Source: Microvirga aerophila
Lineage (GTDB): Bacteria; Pseudomonadota; Alphaproteobacteria; Rhizobiales; Beijerinckiaceae
Length of the DNA stretch: 64,000 nucleotides
NCBI RefSeq assembly: GCF_003332305.1
Contig: NZ_QOIO01000002.1
Coordinates: 1-64,000 of the forward strand
Direction: 5' to 3'
Below, in pieces: positions 18,280 to 27,064 of the stretch. Below the pieces are notes generated by a model that did no database searches, was not told where the DNA came from, and worked only from the letters and a program-made list of their open reading frames with translations. Numbering within the stretch: the first letter of the stretch is position 1; every line of letters begins with the position of its first letter. The position numbers and the translations under genes are program-made.

Positions 18280-20058
18280 CTAGATGATGACGAAGTCCGT
18301 AAAGGAAAGGTCCTTGGGCTTATTAGTCAGCACGGCCAGCCGGACCGCAGCCTTCAGTCCCGACCCATCCTCATCATACGATAACACTCCCGTCTTCTTG
18401 TTGTAGAGCACGTAATCGTTGCCGTCCCCTGCTTTGATCCCCGCTTTGAAGAAGCCCTTCTTCAAGACCCCTTCCTTGCCTAGCTTCCTAAAAATTGCAT
18501 TGTCGAGCCAGATCGTGTCGTCGGACGCGGTGTAGTCTCCGATCTTGTCCACATTCATCTTGGTCTTCGGTTTGTGATTTGGTCTGGTGTCGAACACGAA
18601 GATGTCCTTGCCGCCGCCGCCGGCGAGCAGGTCATTACCGAGCTTCCCATAGAGCTTGTCGTCACCGGCACCGCCTGTCAGGTTGTCGACCCGGCGCGTC
18701 CTGATGAGAACTTGACCGGATGGCTCAGCCACGTCCGTCAGATTGACGGTCAGCGCCTGCGAGGCGCTTACGCCTTGGCCATCGAAGGCTTTGATGTAAA
18801 CCGTCAAGCTGCGGACGCTCTCGAAGTCCAGCACCTTGCCGGGCGCAAGCTTAAGTTGGTTGGTGGTGTTGTCGATGACGAACATGCCGCCCGCATTCCC
18901 GCCGCCCGCCGCGTCGATATCAAACGCGAAAGTGAGGGTATCGCCCTCCGGATCTGTAGCGCTCAAACCAGCCGCGAAGGCAGTGTTCTCGGCTATTGTC
19001 ACCGTGGTCTGGCCGTCCAGTCGCACATCCGTCGGAGGCAGGGACGGAGGATTGGTCGTCAGCAACTGGGCTGCGCTGAATGTGCCGTCGGAGAACGCGA
19101 ACTGCTCCACGCCCGAGACAAGATCTCGTCCATTACCATCGGCCCGGCGATCGATGATGGTGTAGGAGCCGTCTTGGTTCTGTCGGATCATGTAACTGGA
19201 GCGGGCGCCGGTGAAGATCGCTTTGTCGAGGCCCTCACCGCCATCGAGACTGTCGTTATCCAGTCCGCCAGTGAGTTCGTCGTCGCCTTTGCCGCCGATG
19301 AGAGTGTCGAGACCTTGACCTCCTAGGAGCTTATCGTTGCCACCCTCGCCGTTGATTGCGTCGTTACCGCCGCGGCCATCGAGCTGGTCATTGCCGCCAT
19401 CGTTCCCGGCAGGCGTGCCGCCGCCGTTGAGCACATTGTCGCCCGCATCCCCGGACAGGAGATCGGACACACGCGAGCCGACGACGCCCTCAATGCCGAC
19501 CAGAGTATCGCCAGCCGCCTCACTAGTGGTGTCATTGTTGACGCCAGCGCCCAAGCCCTCCTCCAGATCGACGATGACACCCACCATCGAGCCGCTGTTG
19601 TACCAAGCGAAATCGAAGCCGATGTCGCCATAGAGCAGGTCCGCCCCTGCACCACCTTCCAGAGTATCGTTACCGTCCCAGGCCTCGATCGTATCATTCC
19701 CCCCGCGGCCGGAGAGCACGTCGTTGCCTGAATAGCCGATCAGGCAGTTAGCGCCAGCGTTGCCGCGAACCGTGTCGTCTTTTTGCGTGGCCATGATGCC
19801 CTCGACACCTGACAGTACATCGCCTTCCGCTTCGCCGCCGGAAACAGCACCCGACTCCAGATCAATGTTGATGCTATCATTGGAGTAGACATAGTTTACG
19901 TAATCGTACCCTTGGCCGCCAACCAGTGTGTCCGCACCCTCGCCACCTATAAGGACGTCGTCGCCACCCTCGCCGTTAAGGGCATCGTCGCCACCGCTTC
20001 CATCCAGCCAATCGTCGCCACCGTCGTTGCCGCCCGGCGTACCGCCACCATTGAGCAC
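18280..20058 (-). CDS. RTX (hemolysin-type calcium-binding) protein, C-terminal part after frameshift
   Basis: 592 codons from the first internal Met, but the same frame is open and homologous up to about 20150, where it should join the preceding frame. Seen in order: repeated RTX blocks (GGxGxDxLxGG type; consecutive units share FAWYNS, LEEG and NVLNGGGTP blocks), a cadherin-like domain (PTDVRLDGQTTVTIAENTA to VNLTDV), and a serralysin-type C-terminus (GGGGKDIFVFDTRP...DYTASDDTIWLDNAIF, then KTGVLSYDEDGSG). RTX proteins with such C-termini leave the cell by type I secretion and bind Ca2+. No secretion ABC genes are in the window. Confidence 0.8.
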   Translation of the reverse strand: MLNGGGTPGGNDGGDDWLDGSGGDDALNGEGGDDVLIGGEGADTLVGGQGYDYVNYVYSNDSINIDLESGAVSGGEAEGDVLSGVEGIMATQKDDTVRGNAGANCLIGYSGNDVLSGRGGNDTIEAWDGNDTLEGGAGADLLYGDIGFDFAWYNSGSMVGVIVDLEEGLGAGVNNDTTSEAAGDTLVGIEGVVGSRVSDLLSGDAGDNVLNGGGTPAGNDGGNDQLDGRGGNDAINGEGGNDKLLGGQGLDTLIGGKGDDELTGGLDNDSLDGGEGLDKAIFTGARSSYMIRQNQDGSYTIIDRRADGNGRDLVSGVEQFAFSDGTFSAAQLLTTNPPSLPPTDVRLDGQTTVTIAENTAFAAGLSATDPEGDTLTFAFDIDAAGGGNAGGMFVIDNTTNQLKLAPGKVLDFESVRSLTVYIKAFDGQGVSASQALTVNLTDVAEPSGQVLIRTRRVDNLTGGAGDDKLYGKLGNDLLAGGGGKDIFVFDTRPNHKPKTKMNVDKIGDYTASDDTIWLDNAIFRKLGKEGVLKKGFFKAGIKAGDGNDYVLYNKKTGVLSYDEDGSGLKAAVRLAVLTNKPKDLSFTDFVII

Positions 20059-20114
20059 ATTGGTGCCTGCATCCCCAAAAAGGTAGTCCCGACCTCTTGA
20101 GCCGATGACGCCCT

Positions 20115-20681
20115 CTATGCTGATAAGCCTGTCGCCTTCAGCCTCGCCTCTAGAGCCATGCCTTCTTCTAAATTGACGACAACGCCTACTGTGGAATTGC
20201 TGTTGTACCAGGCAAAATCGAAGCCCTCCCCGCCATCGATCCTGTCGGCACCGCCCCCGCCCTCGATCGTATCGTCGCCACCCTCGCCGTAGAGCGCCTC
20301 GTTGCCAGCCCCGCCATTGATGACATCGTCACCATTGGTTCCGGAGGCGCCGATATCGCTCGACATGTGCACAATGAAGCCGGCGCTCTGGTTAGGATTG
20401 CTGCCGGCATCCTCTGCGACCGCAACCTTGCTCCCGTCGAAAGCACTCTCATACTCAAGGCTTATTAACGGCGCGTCCGGATCGAACGGTGCGAGACCAT
20501 CGGCAGGGGCGTTCGGAACTTCAACGACCTGGGCTCGGATGGACGAGGCAACATTGCTCGAAGAGCCGTCAACGCCCTCAAGAAGAATTTGCCGACTCTT
20601 GAGATGCAAGGCACCCAGTGGCTCCAATTTGATGAAATCAAGTACGACAGGAACCCTGGAACGCCCGACCTTGATTGCCAT
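20115..20681 (-). CDS. RTX protein, N-terminal part (truncated by frameshift)
   Basis: 188 residues with a well-placed ATG (AAGGAG eight bases upstream). There is no classical signal peptide, as expected for type I secretion. Residues 1-100 are a non-repetitive head; RTX repeats begin at about 110 (SGTNGDDVINGGAGNEALYG). The frame breaks inside a repeat unit: after VVNLEEG the reading ends in out-of-register residues and a stop at 20115. The other frame continues as GEAEGDRLISIEGVIGSRG, matching the sister repeats. As annotated it would lack the C-terminal secretion signal, so it is a pseudogene fragment or a sequencing error. Confidence 0.8.
   Translation of the reverse strand: MAIKVGRSRVPVVLDFIKLEPLGALHLKSRQILLEGVDGSSSNVASSIRAQVVEVPNAPADGLAPFDPDAPLISLEYESAFDGSKVAVAEDAGSNPNQSAGFIVHMSSDIGASGTNGDDVINGGAGNEALYGEGGDDTIEGGGGADRIDGGEGFDFAWYNSNSTVGVVVNLEEGMALEARLKATGLSA
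20145..20165 (-). other. probable single-base frameshift joining the two RTX fragments
   Basis: Comparing repeat units shows that a one-nucleotide loss (or two-nucleotide gain) around GCATGGCTCTAGAGGC restores a continuous protein of about 800 residues spanning 20681 to 18280. Confidence 0.8.
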
Positions 20682-20800
20682 CTCGATGCTCCTTTTGCGG
20701 CAACAATCGGATTTCTAGCCGCGCTTGAATGCAACACGGGGACACGCGAGACCGCTGCCTGCCCGCAAGAATCGCCAAGGGCGAGTATTGGAAGTTCGCC

Positions 20801-22816
20801 TCAGATCACGAAGAACTCGGAGGCGGTCATCTTGAGGTTCTTCTTGAGAGTGGCGATCTCCACCATCGCCTTCCCGCCCGAGCCGTCCTGATCGTAGTAG
20901 ACCTTGCCGTTCTTCTTGTTGAACACGATGTAGTCGTTGCGGTCCTTGGCCTTGTCGAAGGCGAAGAATTTCCGGTCGACCCTGCTGGGTGCGTCCAGGG
21001 TGCCGTTCTTGCCGAGCTTGGTGAAGACCGCATTGTCCAGGTAAATGCTGTCGTTGCGCACGTCGTAGTCAGTGACCTTGTCCAGGTTGGTCCGCTTGTT
21101 CGGCCGGGCATCGAATACGAAAATGTCTTTGCCGTTACCGCCGGTCAGCACGTCCTTGCCGGCTCCGCCCCAAAGCTTGTCGTCTCCTAGGCCTCCCAAG
21201 AGCATATCGTTGCTGCCGTTGCCGATCAGCACGTTGCCGAACGCGTCACCGGTCAGTGTGTCGATCCCGGCGCTGCCCGAGAGTGTGTCCATCAGGGCTG
21301 TGTTACGCGCGGCCTGCCCGGTCGACAGGGTGATGGTGTGCGGCACGACCCAGGTCTGCGCGCCTTCCTTGACAGTCACCATGGCGGCCTTGGAGCCGGT
21401 GCTGGCGTAGGAATGCCGGAAGCTGGCGCTGCCGCCTGCAGGCGAGACGGTGTCGACCGCGCCATCGCCCCAGGCGACGCTCACGCTGGAGGCAGCGCCG
21501 ACCCCGAGCTTGAGGTCGATGAAGCGCTTTTCGGCGATAGCCTGCCTGTAAGGCAGCAGGTTCGCGTCCAGGACAAAGATGTCCGTTTTTCCATTTGAAT
21601 CGCCGGAAACAAGATTGCTTGCACCGCTTGCGAATGCAATGAACCGACCGTCTAGGCTGATTTCAGCGAAGCCGCTGTTTTGATTTCCCTGGGTTCCATC
21701 GGGTTGGTCCGTCAGGCGCAACAACTCACCAGTGAGCAGGTCCTTTCGAAAGACATCGGCGTTGCCATTCGTGTCTCCCGCCACCAAGTTATAGCTCAAA
21801 CTCGTGAACACCACATAGCGGCCATCGGCGCTGACCACGCCTCCTACGCTATCTTCGACACCTTGAGTGCCGTTAACCGACGTAGAGACGCGCAGCACCT
21901 CCCCTGTCGCCAGATCCTTGCGAAAGACGTCGACGCTGCCGTTCGTGTCTCCGGCCACCAAGGCATCGCTCCAACTTGTGAACACAACATAACGGCCATC
22001 GGCGCTGATGCTGGATTCATAACCGGAGCCGGCAGTTTGAGCGCCGCTGACAGTCGTCGAAACACGCACGATCTCGTTGGTCACCAGGTCCTTGCGGAAA
22101 ATATCGCTGCTGCCATTGGTGTCATTTTCAACCAGGTTGTTGCTGGCGCTCGAGAATATCACATAGCGGCCGTTGGCGCTGATGTGGGAATCATGACTTG
22201 GGTTGCTTCCCTGTTGGCCTTGCAGATTAGCGGATACGAGAGTCACGGCGCCTGTCAGCAAGTCCTTGCAGAAGATATCCTCCCGGTTGTTGGTGTCGCC
22301 TGCGACCAGGTTGCTGCTGTCGCTGCTGAACACGATGTAACGGCCATCCGGGGTTATGTGAGCGCTCTCGCTGCTGGCATTCCCCGCCGCGCCGCCTTGG
22401 GCGGTCGAGACACATACCAGTTCCCCTGTGAGCAAGTCCTTGCGGAAGATATCGTTGTTGTCGAGCGAGTCACCCACGGTCAGGTTGCCGGCAAAACTCT
22501 CGAAGAATACGTATCGGCCATCGGTAGTGATCTGGGGTGCATAGCTTCCGCTGTCAGCTTGGGTACTATCGGTCGCGGTCGAAACGCGAACGATTTGGCC
22601 AGTCAGCAGGTCCTTACGAAAGATGTCCTGTTTGCCGTTGGTGTCGTTCGCGACCAGATTGCTGGCTTCACTCGTGAACACCACGTAGCGCCCGTCCGAA
22701 TTGAACGAGGAATAATAGCTATCTCCGTTGCCCTGAGCTCCATCCGCTGCGGTTGATATGCGGGTGAAAAAATTGGCAGTGTTGCTGGACGACAGAACAT
22801 TTAATGTGAAAGGCAT
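20801..22816 (-). CDS. secreted protein with beta-propeller (PD40/TolB-like) repeats and RTX C-terminus
   Basis: A 671-residue protein. Residues about 20-400 hold seven repeats of about 55 residues with the core DGRYVVFTS..NLVAGDTNG..DIFRKDLLTG, the TolB/WD40-like (PD40) blade pattern, predicting a seven-bladed propeller. After a PKD-like strand region, RTX repeats (GSAGIDTLTGDAFGNVLIGNGSND...) and a serralysin-type tail (GNGKDIFVFDARPN, NDSIYLDNAVF, GKVYYDQDGSGG) follow. Type I secretion is expected. The ATG at 22816 follows GGGGAG; an upstream ATG at 22870 lacks a ribosome site. The tail closely parallels that of the RTX gene downstream, suggesting duplication and domain shuffling. The ligand is unknown. 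Confidence 0.82.
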   Translation of the reverse strand: MPFTLNVLSSSNTANFFTRISTAADGAQGNGDSYYSSFNSDGRYVVFTSEASNLVANDTNGKQDIFRKDLLTGQIVRVSTATDSTQADSGSYAPQITTDGRYVFFESFAGNLTVGDSLDNNDIFRKDLLTGELVCVSTAQGGAAGNASSESAHITPDGRYIVFSSDSSNLVAGDTNNREDIFCKDLLTGAVTLVSANLQGQQGSNPSHDSHISANGRYVIFSSASNNLVENDTNGSSDIFRKDLVTNEIVRVSTTVSGAQTAGSGYESSISADGRYVVFTSWSDALVAGDTNGSVDVFRKDLATGEVLRVSTSVNGTQGVEDSVGGVVSADGRYVVFTSLSYNLVAGDTNGNADVFRKDLLTGELLRLTDQPDGTQGNQNSGFAEISLDGRFIAFASGASNLVSGDSNGKTDIFVLDANLLPYRQAIAEKRFIDLKLGVGAASSVSVAWGDGAVDTVSPAGGSASFRHSYASTGSKAAMVTVKEGAQTWVVPHTITLSTGQAARNTALMDTLSGSAGIDTLTGDAFGNVLIGNGSNDMLLGGLGDDKLWGGAGKDVLTGGNGKDIFVFDARPNKRTNLDKVTDYDVRNDSIYLDNAVFTKLGKNGTLDAPSRVDRKFFAFDKAKDRNDYIVFNKKNGKVYYDQDGSGGKAMVEIATLKKNLKMTASEFFVI

Positions 22817-22958
22817 AGCAGGGCTCCCCGACACCGCCAGCAGGCCCTTGAGGGAAGGCCGCGCAGCCATATCGCGCTAAAGATTGTTATAAAGTTTCGT
22901 TATAGGAGCGCGGAAATCGCCGACAATCTGCGGGAATGTGCGAAATGGCACATGCCTG

Positions 22959-24032
22959 TCATTGGGAAGACGGCGCTCCTCCGCCACCCTGCAACGCCGC
23001 CCGCTCGCTTGCCGCCCGCTCTTTCATTCGCTGGATCGCCCCCTCGATGAGGTCTGGCGTGGCGCGCAGCACGCCGAGTTCAAAGGACGACATGGCGAGC
23101 ATCACGGCGGCGAGGTTCGGCAGCGGGGTGCCATTGGCCTCGAAGAGTTTGAGGTCGTCCGTCGGGCCGATGCCGAGGGTTTCGACCATGCGGCCGGCAT
23201 AGTTGCGAAGGCGCTGCTCGTCCGGGGCGCAGGCTGTGGACGTCTCGGGCTTTGGCATGGGTTTGGGCGCGACCGAGGCGGTGGCCGTTGGCTGAGCGGC
23301 GGGTCTGGGTGCCGGCCTTGGGGCCGGACGAGCCTCGCGAACGAGGGGAGCTGCCGGCTGGACGGCTTTCTTCTTCTCCCCCATTCCGGCGGCAATATCG
23401 GGCACCCGGTATTGCGGCGTCCGGATGGGCAGCACCATCGAAACCCGGCCGGGCTTGCCACTCGGACCGGCCTTCGCCGTGTACCGCACGCTCCCTCCCT
23501 TGCGCCGCGAGGCGAGATAGCGGGCGCGCAGGGTGCCGCCAATGCCTTTGACGGCCAGCATCGCCGCTCCGCCGAGGCTCGTCGCGATGTTGCACTCCGC
23601 CGGGGCCCAGCGGCGCACGATGTCGAGGGCCGATTTTCGGCCGAAGTTCAGGTAGTAGCGCCGCAGAAGGTTCGCGGCGGCATCCGCTCCGTGATCGGCG
23701 GACGCGAAGCCCACATGGCCTTCGCTGTCGGTGGCGAGTTCGCCATTCCAGCGGGCGCTCTTGATGCACCAATAGTTGTTGAGCTTGACACAGCGACTGA
23801 CCACGGGACGCTCCGCCCTGAACAGGGCGGCCAGCACCACGAGCGACTTGGGCTGGAGATCGTCGACGGCCTCGAACCGCCAGTTGGTGACCTCCCGAGG
23901 CCCTGCCTCATAGCGCGCTGTGATGGGGGGCAGCGCGGCTCCGCCGGAGGGAACGGCAGGCGAAGGCTCGCCTCCGCCCGGCAGGAAAGCGCGGCCGGCA
24001 AGAACGAGCGCAACGAGAGTTTGCGGCACCAT
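22959..24032 (-). CDS. exported protein of unknown function with P5-like segment
   Basis: A 357-residue protein. A short hydrophobic N-terminus (VPQTLVALVLAGRAF) suggests export. The middle (CVKLNNYWCIKSARWNGELATDSEGHVGFAS, then AADAAANLLRRYYLNFGRKSALDIVRRWAPAECN) recalls the 'structural protein P5'-like module in which residues are read through a lysozyme-substrate-type repeat, but the similarity is weak. The remainder has a Pro/Ala/Arg low-complexity linker (about 230-265) and a C-terminal helical region. It is single-gene and faces the moxR-sixA pair on the same strand after an 80-bp gap. No function is proposed. Confidence 0.55.
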   Translation of the reverse strand: MVPQTLVALVLAGRAFLPGGGEPSPAVPSGGAALPPITARYEAGPREVTNWRFEAVDDLQPKSLVVLAALFRAERPVVSRCVKLNNYWCIKSARWNGELATDSEGHVGFASADHGADAAANLLRRYYLNFGRKSALDIVRRWAPAECNIATSLGGAAMLAVKGIGGTLRARYLASRRKGGSVRYTAKAGPSGKPGRVSMVLPIRTPQYRVPDIAAGMGEKKKAVQPAAPLVREARPAPRPAPRPAAQPTATASVAPKPMPKPETSTACAPDEQRLRNYAGRMVETLGIGPTDDLKLFEANGTPLPNLAAVMLAMSSFELGVLRATPDLIEGAIQRMKERAASERAALQGGGGAPSSQ

Positions 24033-24111
24033 GATGAGGATCAGCCCCCGAATGCACAGAAAACCTTTGGGAAGGTTTCAGGCAGAACCATGGTGAGGTC
24101 ATATGGATCTC

Positions 24112-24636
24112 TTAGTCGTCTTCTCCAGTCCCAAGGGACTTCGGCGTCGTGAAACGTTCGAGGCGGCCGGATCCGCGCTTCACGTCGCGCCAGCTATTCT
24201 CGGGAAAATCAATCACCGCGAGCCCGGCGGTGGGGTACTTCTGGCCGATCCTCAAGATGCCATCGCGGTCGCCGTCGCTGGCCAGTAGGGCCGCCAGATC
24301 CTCGAAGCCCGGATTGTGGCCGATCATCAGCAGGGTGGCGTTTTCCGGCTCGACCTCCTGCAGCACGCTCAGGAGCCGGGCGACGGGTGCTTCGTAGATG
24401 CGGGGGTCGTGACGGACCTCGATGTCGCCGACGATGGGCGCGACATGTTCCCAGGTCTCCAGGGTCCTGCGTGCGGGCGACACCAGGACCAGATCCGGCA
24501 CGAGATCCTCGTTCTTGAGATAATTCCCCATCAGGACCGAAGCCTCGCGCCCGCGCTTGGCCAACGGCCGGTCCATGTCGAGGGTGCCCTGCGGCCAAGC
24601 CGCCTTGCCGTGGCGGAGAAGCATGAGACGCAGCAT
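24112..24636 (-). CDS. SixA-type histidine phosphatase family protein
   Basis: A 174-residue branch-1 histidine phosphatase. The catalytic RHG motif is at the N-terminus (MLRLMLLRHGKAAW), and the second catalytic His is in MIGHNPGFEDLA; LVSPARRTLETWEHV supplies the conserved Arg. SixA of E. coli dephosphorylates phosphohistidine in ArcB and the nitrogen PTS; the target here is not shown. The start overlaps the last base of the upstream MoxR stop (TGATG), so the two genes are coupled. Confidence 0.85.
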   Translation of the reverse strand: MLRLMLLRHGKAAWPQGTLDMDRPLAKRGREASVLMGNYLKNEDLVPDLVLVSPARRTLETWEHVAPIVGDIEVRHDPRIYEAPVARLLSVLQEVEPENATLLMIGHNPGFEDLAALLASDGDRDGILRIGQKYPTAGLAVIDFPENSWRDVKRGSGRLERFTTPKSLGTGEDD

Positions 24637-25526
24637 CAGCGGCCTTCCCGGCGAGCGATGAAGGCGAGCTTCTCGAAGAGGCTCATGTCCTGCTCGTTCT
24701 TCAGGAGGGCCCCGTGCAGCGGAGGGATGAGCTTGCGGGTGTCGCGCTCCCGGAGTTGTTCGGGGCCGATATCCTCGGACAGGAGGAGCTTGAGCCAGTC
24801 GAGCAGCTCGGAGGTGGAAGGCTTCTTTTTCAGGCCCGGAGCCTCGCGCACCTCGAAGAAGATCTTGAGGGCTTCCTCCACGAGGCGGTGCTTGATTCCG
24901 GGATAATGCACCTCCACGATGCGCTCCATGGTGTCGACGTTGGGAAACTTGATGTAGTGGAAGAAGCAGCGGCGCAGGAAGGCGTCAGGCAGCTCCTTCT
25001 CGTTGTTCGACGTGATGATCACGATGGGGCGGCGAACGGCGCGCACGGTCTCACCGGTCTCGTAGACATGGAACTCCATGCGGTCGAGCTCAAGCAGGAG
25101 GTCGTTGGGGAATTCGATGTCGGCCTTGTCGATCTCGTCGATGAGCAGAACCGGCCGTGTCTCGGCGGCGAACGCCTCCCACAGCTTGCCGCGCTTGATG
25201 TAGTGCCGGATTTCGGAGACGCGGGGGTCGCCGAGCTGGCTGTCGCGCAGGCGGGAGACCGCGTCATATTCGTAAAGCCCCTGCTGGGCCTTGGTGGTCG
25301 ATTTGATGTGCCAGGTGAGAAGCGGCGCGCCAAGGGCCTTGGCGATCTCCTCCGCCAGAACGGATTTGCCGGTGCCGGGCTCGCCCTTCACCAGAAGCGG
25401 GCGCTCCAGAACGATCGCGGCGTTGACCGCCACCGTCAGATCCTCGGTCGCCACATAGGATTCTGTCCCGACGAAGCGCAATTGTCTCACCTTCCCTGTT
25501 ACCAACGCGACCCTATGACCTGTCAT
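24636..25526 (-). CDS. MoxR-family AAA+ ATPase
   Basis: A 296-residue MoxR-type AAA+ protein. Walker A GEPGTGKS is near residues 47-54, Walker B is RPVLLIDEIDKAD, and sensor 1 is PIVIITSNNEKELPDAFLRRCFFHYI with the arginine finger pair. MoxR proteins act as chaperones or metal-insertion factors together with a von Willebrand factor A partner, such as CoxD with CoxE. Here the likely VWA partner is encoded 3.4 kb away on the opposite strand (28966). The ATG at 25526 follows AAAGGCG; further upstream starts exist. It is divergent from the PLP enzyme with a 58-bp spacer. Confidence 0.88.
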   Translation of the reverse strand: MTGHRVALVTGKVRQLRFVGTESYVATEDLTVAVNAAIVLERPLLVKGEPGTGKSVLAEEIAKALGAPLLTWHIKSTTKAQQGLYEYDAVSRLRDSQLGDPRVSEIRHYIKRGKLWEAFAAETRPVLLIDEIDKADIEFPNDLLLELDRMEFHVYETGETVRAVRRPIVIITSNNEKELPDAFLRRCFFHYIKFPNVDTMERIVEVHYPGIKHRLVEEALKIFFEVREAPGLKKKPSTSELLDWLKLLLSEDIGPEQLRERDTRKLIPPLHGALLKNEQDMSLFEKLAFIARREGR

Positions 25527-25584
25527 CGCCTTTCGGCAACCGCCCTCATAGGGTAAGTCCATTACAAACGGAGAGGACTGACTT

Positions 25585-26871
25585 ATGGCGTACAATCGTT
25601 ATCACAAGGATCGCATCGGCAATCACAAGCTGAAGCCCGAGACCCTCATGCTGGGCTACGGCTATGATCCGACCCTATCGGAAGGAGCTGTGAAGCCGCC
25701 GGTCTTCCTCACCTCGACCTTCGTGTTCAACAGCGCCGAGCACGGCAAGGAATTCTTCGACTACGTAGCCGGCCGGCGCGAGCCCCCCAAGGGTGAGGCC
25801 GCCGGTCTGGTGTATTCCCGCTTCAACCATCCGAATTCCGAAATCGTCGAGGACAGGCTCGCCATCTTCGAGGAGGCGGAGGCGGGCCTCCTCTTCTCGT
25901 CCGGCATGTCAGCCATCTCGACCACGATCCTGGCCTTCGCCAAGCCCGGGGACGTGATCCTCCACTCGCAGCCGCTTTATGGCGGCACCGAGACCCTGAT
26001 CGCCAAGACGCTCGCCAATTTCAGTATCCAGGCGGTCGGCTTCGGAGACGGGGTCGACGAGGCCGGCATCCGCGCCGCCGCCAAGGAGGCGCAGGCCAAG
26101 GGCCGCGTTTCGGTCATCATGATCGAATCCCCGTCGAACCCGCTCAACACCCTCGTGGACATCGCTCTCATCCGCGCGGTGGCCGAAGAAATCGGCGCAG
26201 CGCAAGGCCACCGGCCGATCATCGTTTGCGACAACACGCTGCTCGGCCCGCTCTTCCAGAAGCCGCTCAAGGACGGAGCCGATATTTCGGTTTATTCGCT
26301 GACCAAATATGTCGGCGGCCATTCGGACCTGATCGCCGGCGCGGCCTTGGGCTCCAAGGAGCTGATGAAGCCGGTCCGCCTCCTGCGCTCGGCCATCGGC
26401 ACGCAGCTCGACCCGCATTCCTGCTGGATGCTCGGGCGCTCGCTGGAAACCCTGGCGTTGCGCATGAACGCGGCGAACCGCAACGGCGAGATCGTGGCCG
26501 CGTTCCTGAACGAGCACCCGAAGGTCGTGAAGCTGCACCACCTCGCCTATCTGCCCGAAGGCTCGCGAGCCCGGGAAGTCTTCGAGGCGCAGAGCAGCGC
26601 TCCCGGCTCCACGTTCTCGTTCGACGTGGCCGGCGGCGAGGCTGAAGCCTTCCGCGTGCTCAACGCCCTTCAGGTCTTCAAGCTGGCCGTGAGCTTGGGC
26701 GGGACGGAATCCTTGATCTCGCACCCCGCCTCGACGACCCATTCGGGCGTGCCCAAGGCGACCCGCGACCGTCTTGGCGTGAGCGACGCAACAATCCGCG
26801 TTTCCATCGGCATCGAGCATCCGGACGACCTCGTGGCGGACCTCGCCCAGGCCTTGGCGACGCTGGAGTAA
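25585..26871 (+). CDS. cystathionine gamma-synthase family PLP enzyme (methionine gamma-lyase-like)
   Basis: A 428-residue Cys/Met-metabolism PLP enzyme. The Schiff-base lysine lies in [11 protein letters not shown]; the [17 protein letters not shown] block and [14 protein letters not shown] are the tetramer and phosphate-binding regions; the C-terminal [17 protein letters not shown] is diagnostic. Members perform gamma-elimination or gamma-replacement on cystathionine, O-acyl-homoserine or methionine; this subgroup is usually annotated as cystathionine gamma-synthase family, and substrate choice cannot be read from sequence. The length is slightly above average owing to an N-terminal extension. 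The ATG at 25585 has GGAGAGG upstream. Confidence 0.88.
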   Translation: MAYNRYHKDRIGNHKLKPETLMLGYGYDPTLSEGAVKPPVFLTSTFVFNSAEHGKEFFDYVAGRREPPKGEAAGLVYSRFNHPNSEIVEDRLAIFEEAEAGLLFSSGMSAISTTILAFAKPGDVILHSQPLYGGTETLIAKTLANFSIQAVGFGDGVDEAGIRAAAKEAQAKGRVSVIMIESPSNPLNTLVDIALIRAVAEEIGAAQGHRPIIVCDNTLLGPLFQKPLKDGADISVYSLTKYVGGHSDLIAGAALGSKELMKPVRLLRSAIGTQLDPHSCWMLGRSLETLALRMNAANRNGEIVAAFLNEHPKVVKLHHLAYLPEGSRAREVFEAQSSAPGSTFSFDVAGGEAEAFRVLNALQVFKLAVSLGGTESLISHPASTTHSGVPKATRDRLGVSDATIRVSIGIEHPDDLVADLAQALATLE

Positions 26872-26885
26872 AGCCCTCGCCTCCT

Positions 26886-26916
26886 CGTCATGCCCGGCCT
26901 TGTGCCGGGCATGACG
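26886..26916. repeat. REP-like perfect hairpin
   Basis: CGTCATGCCCGGC and its exact reverse complement flank CTTGT (13-bp stem). There is no T-run. It belongs to the 'GTCATGCCCGG' family of rhizobial intergenic repeats and may also end the transcript. Confidence 0.7.
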
Positions 26917-27064
26917 GCTTAGGGGACGGCCATGGCACGTGGATGTCGCTTGGCGTGCTCGCCGCTGCATCACTCTGCCGTCACCGCACTCAGATTGCAC
27001 CGAATCCAGCCTTGCTCTACGGACGTCTCTCAACCCATGATGATCTGAACTTGGACAGGGATTG

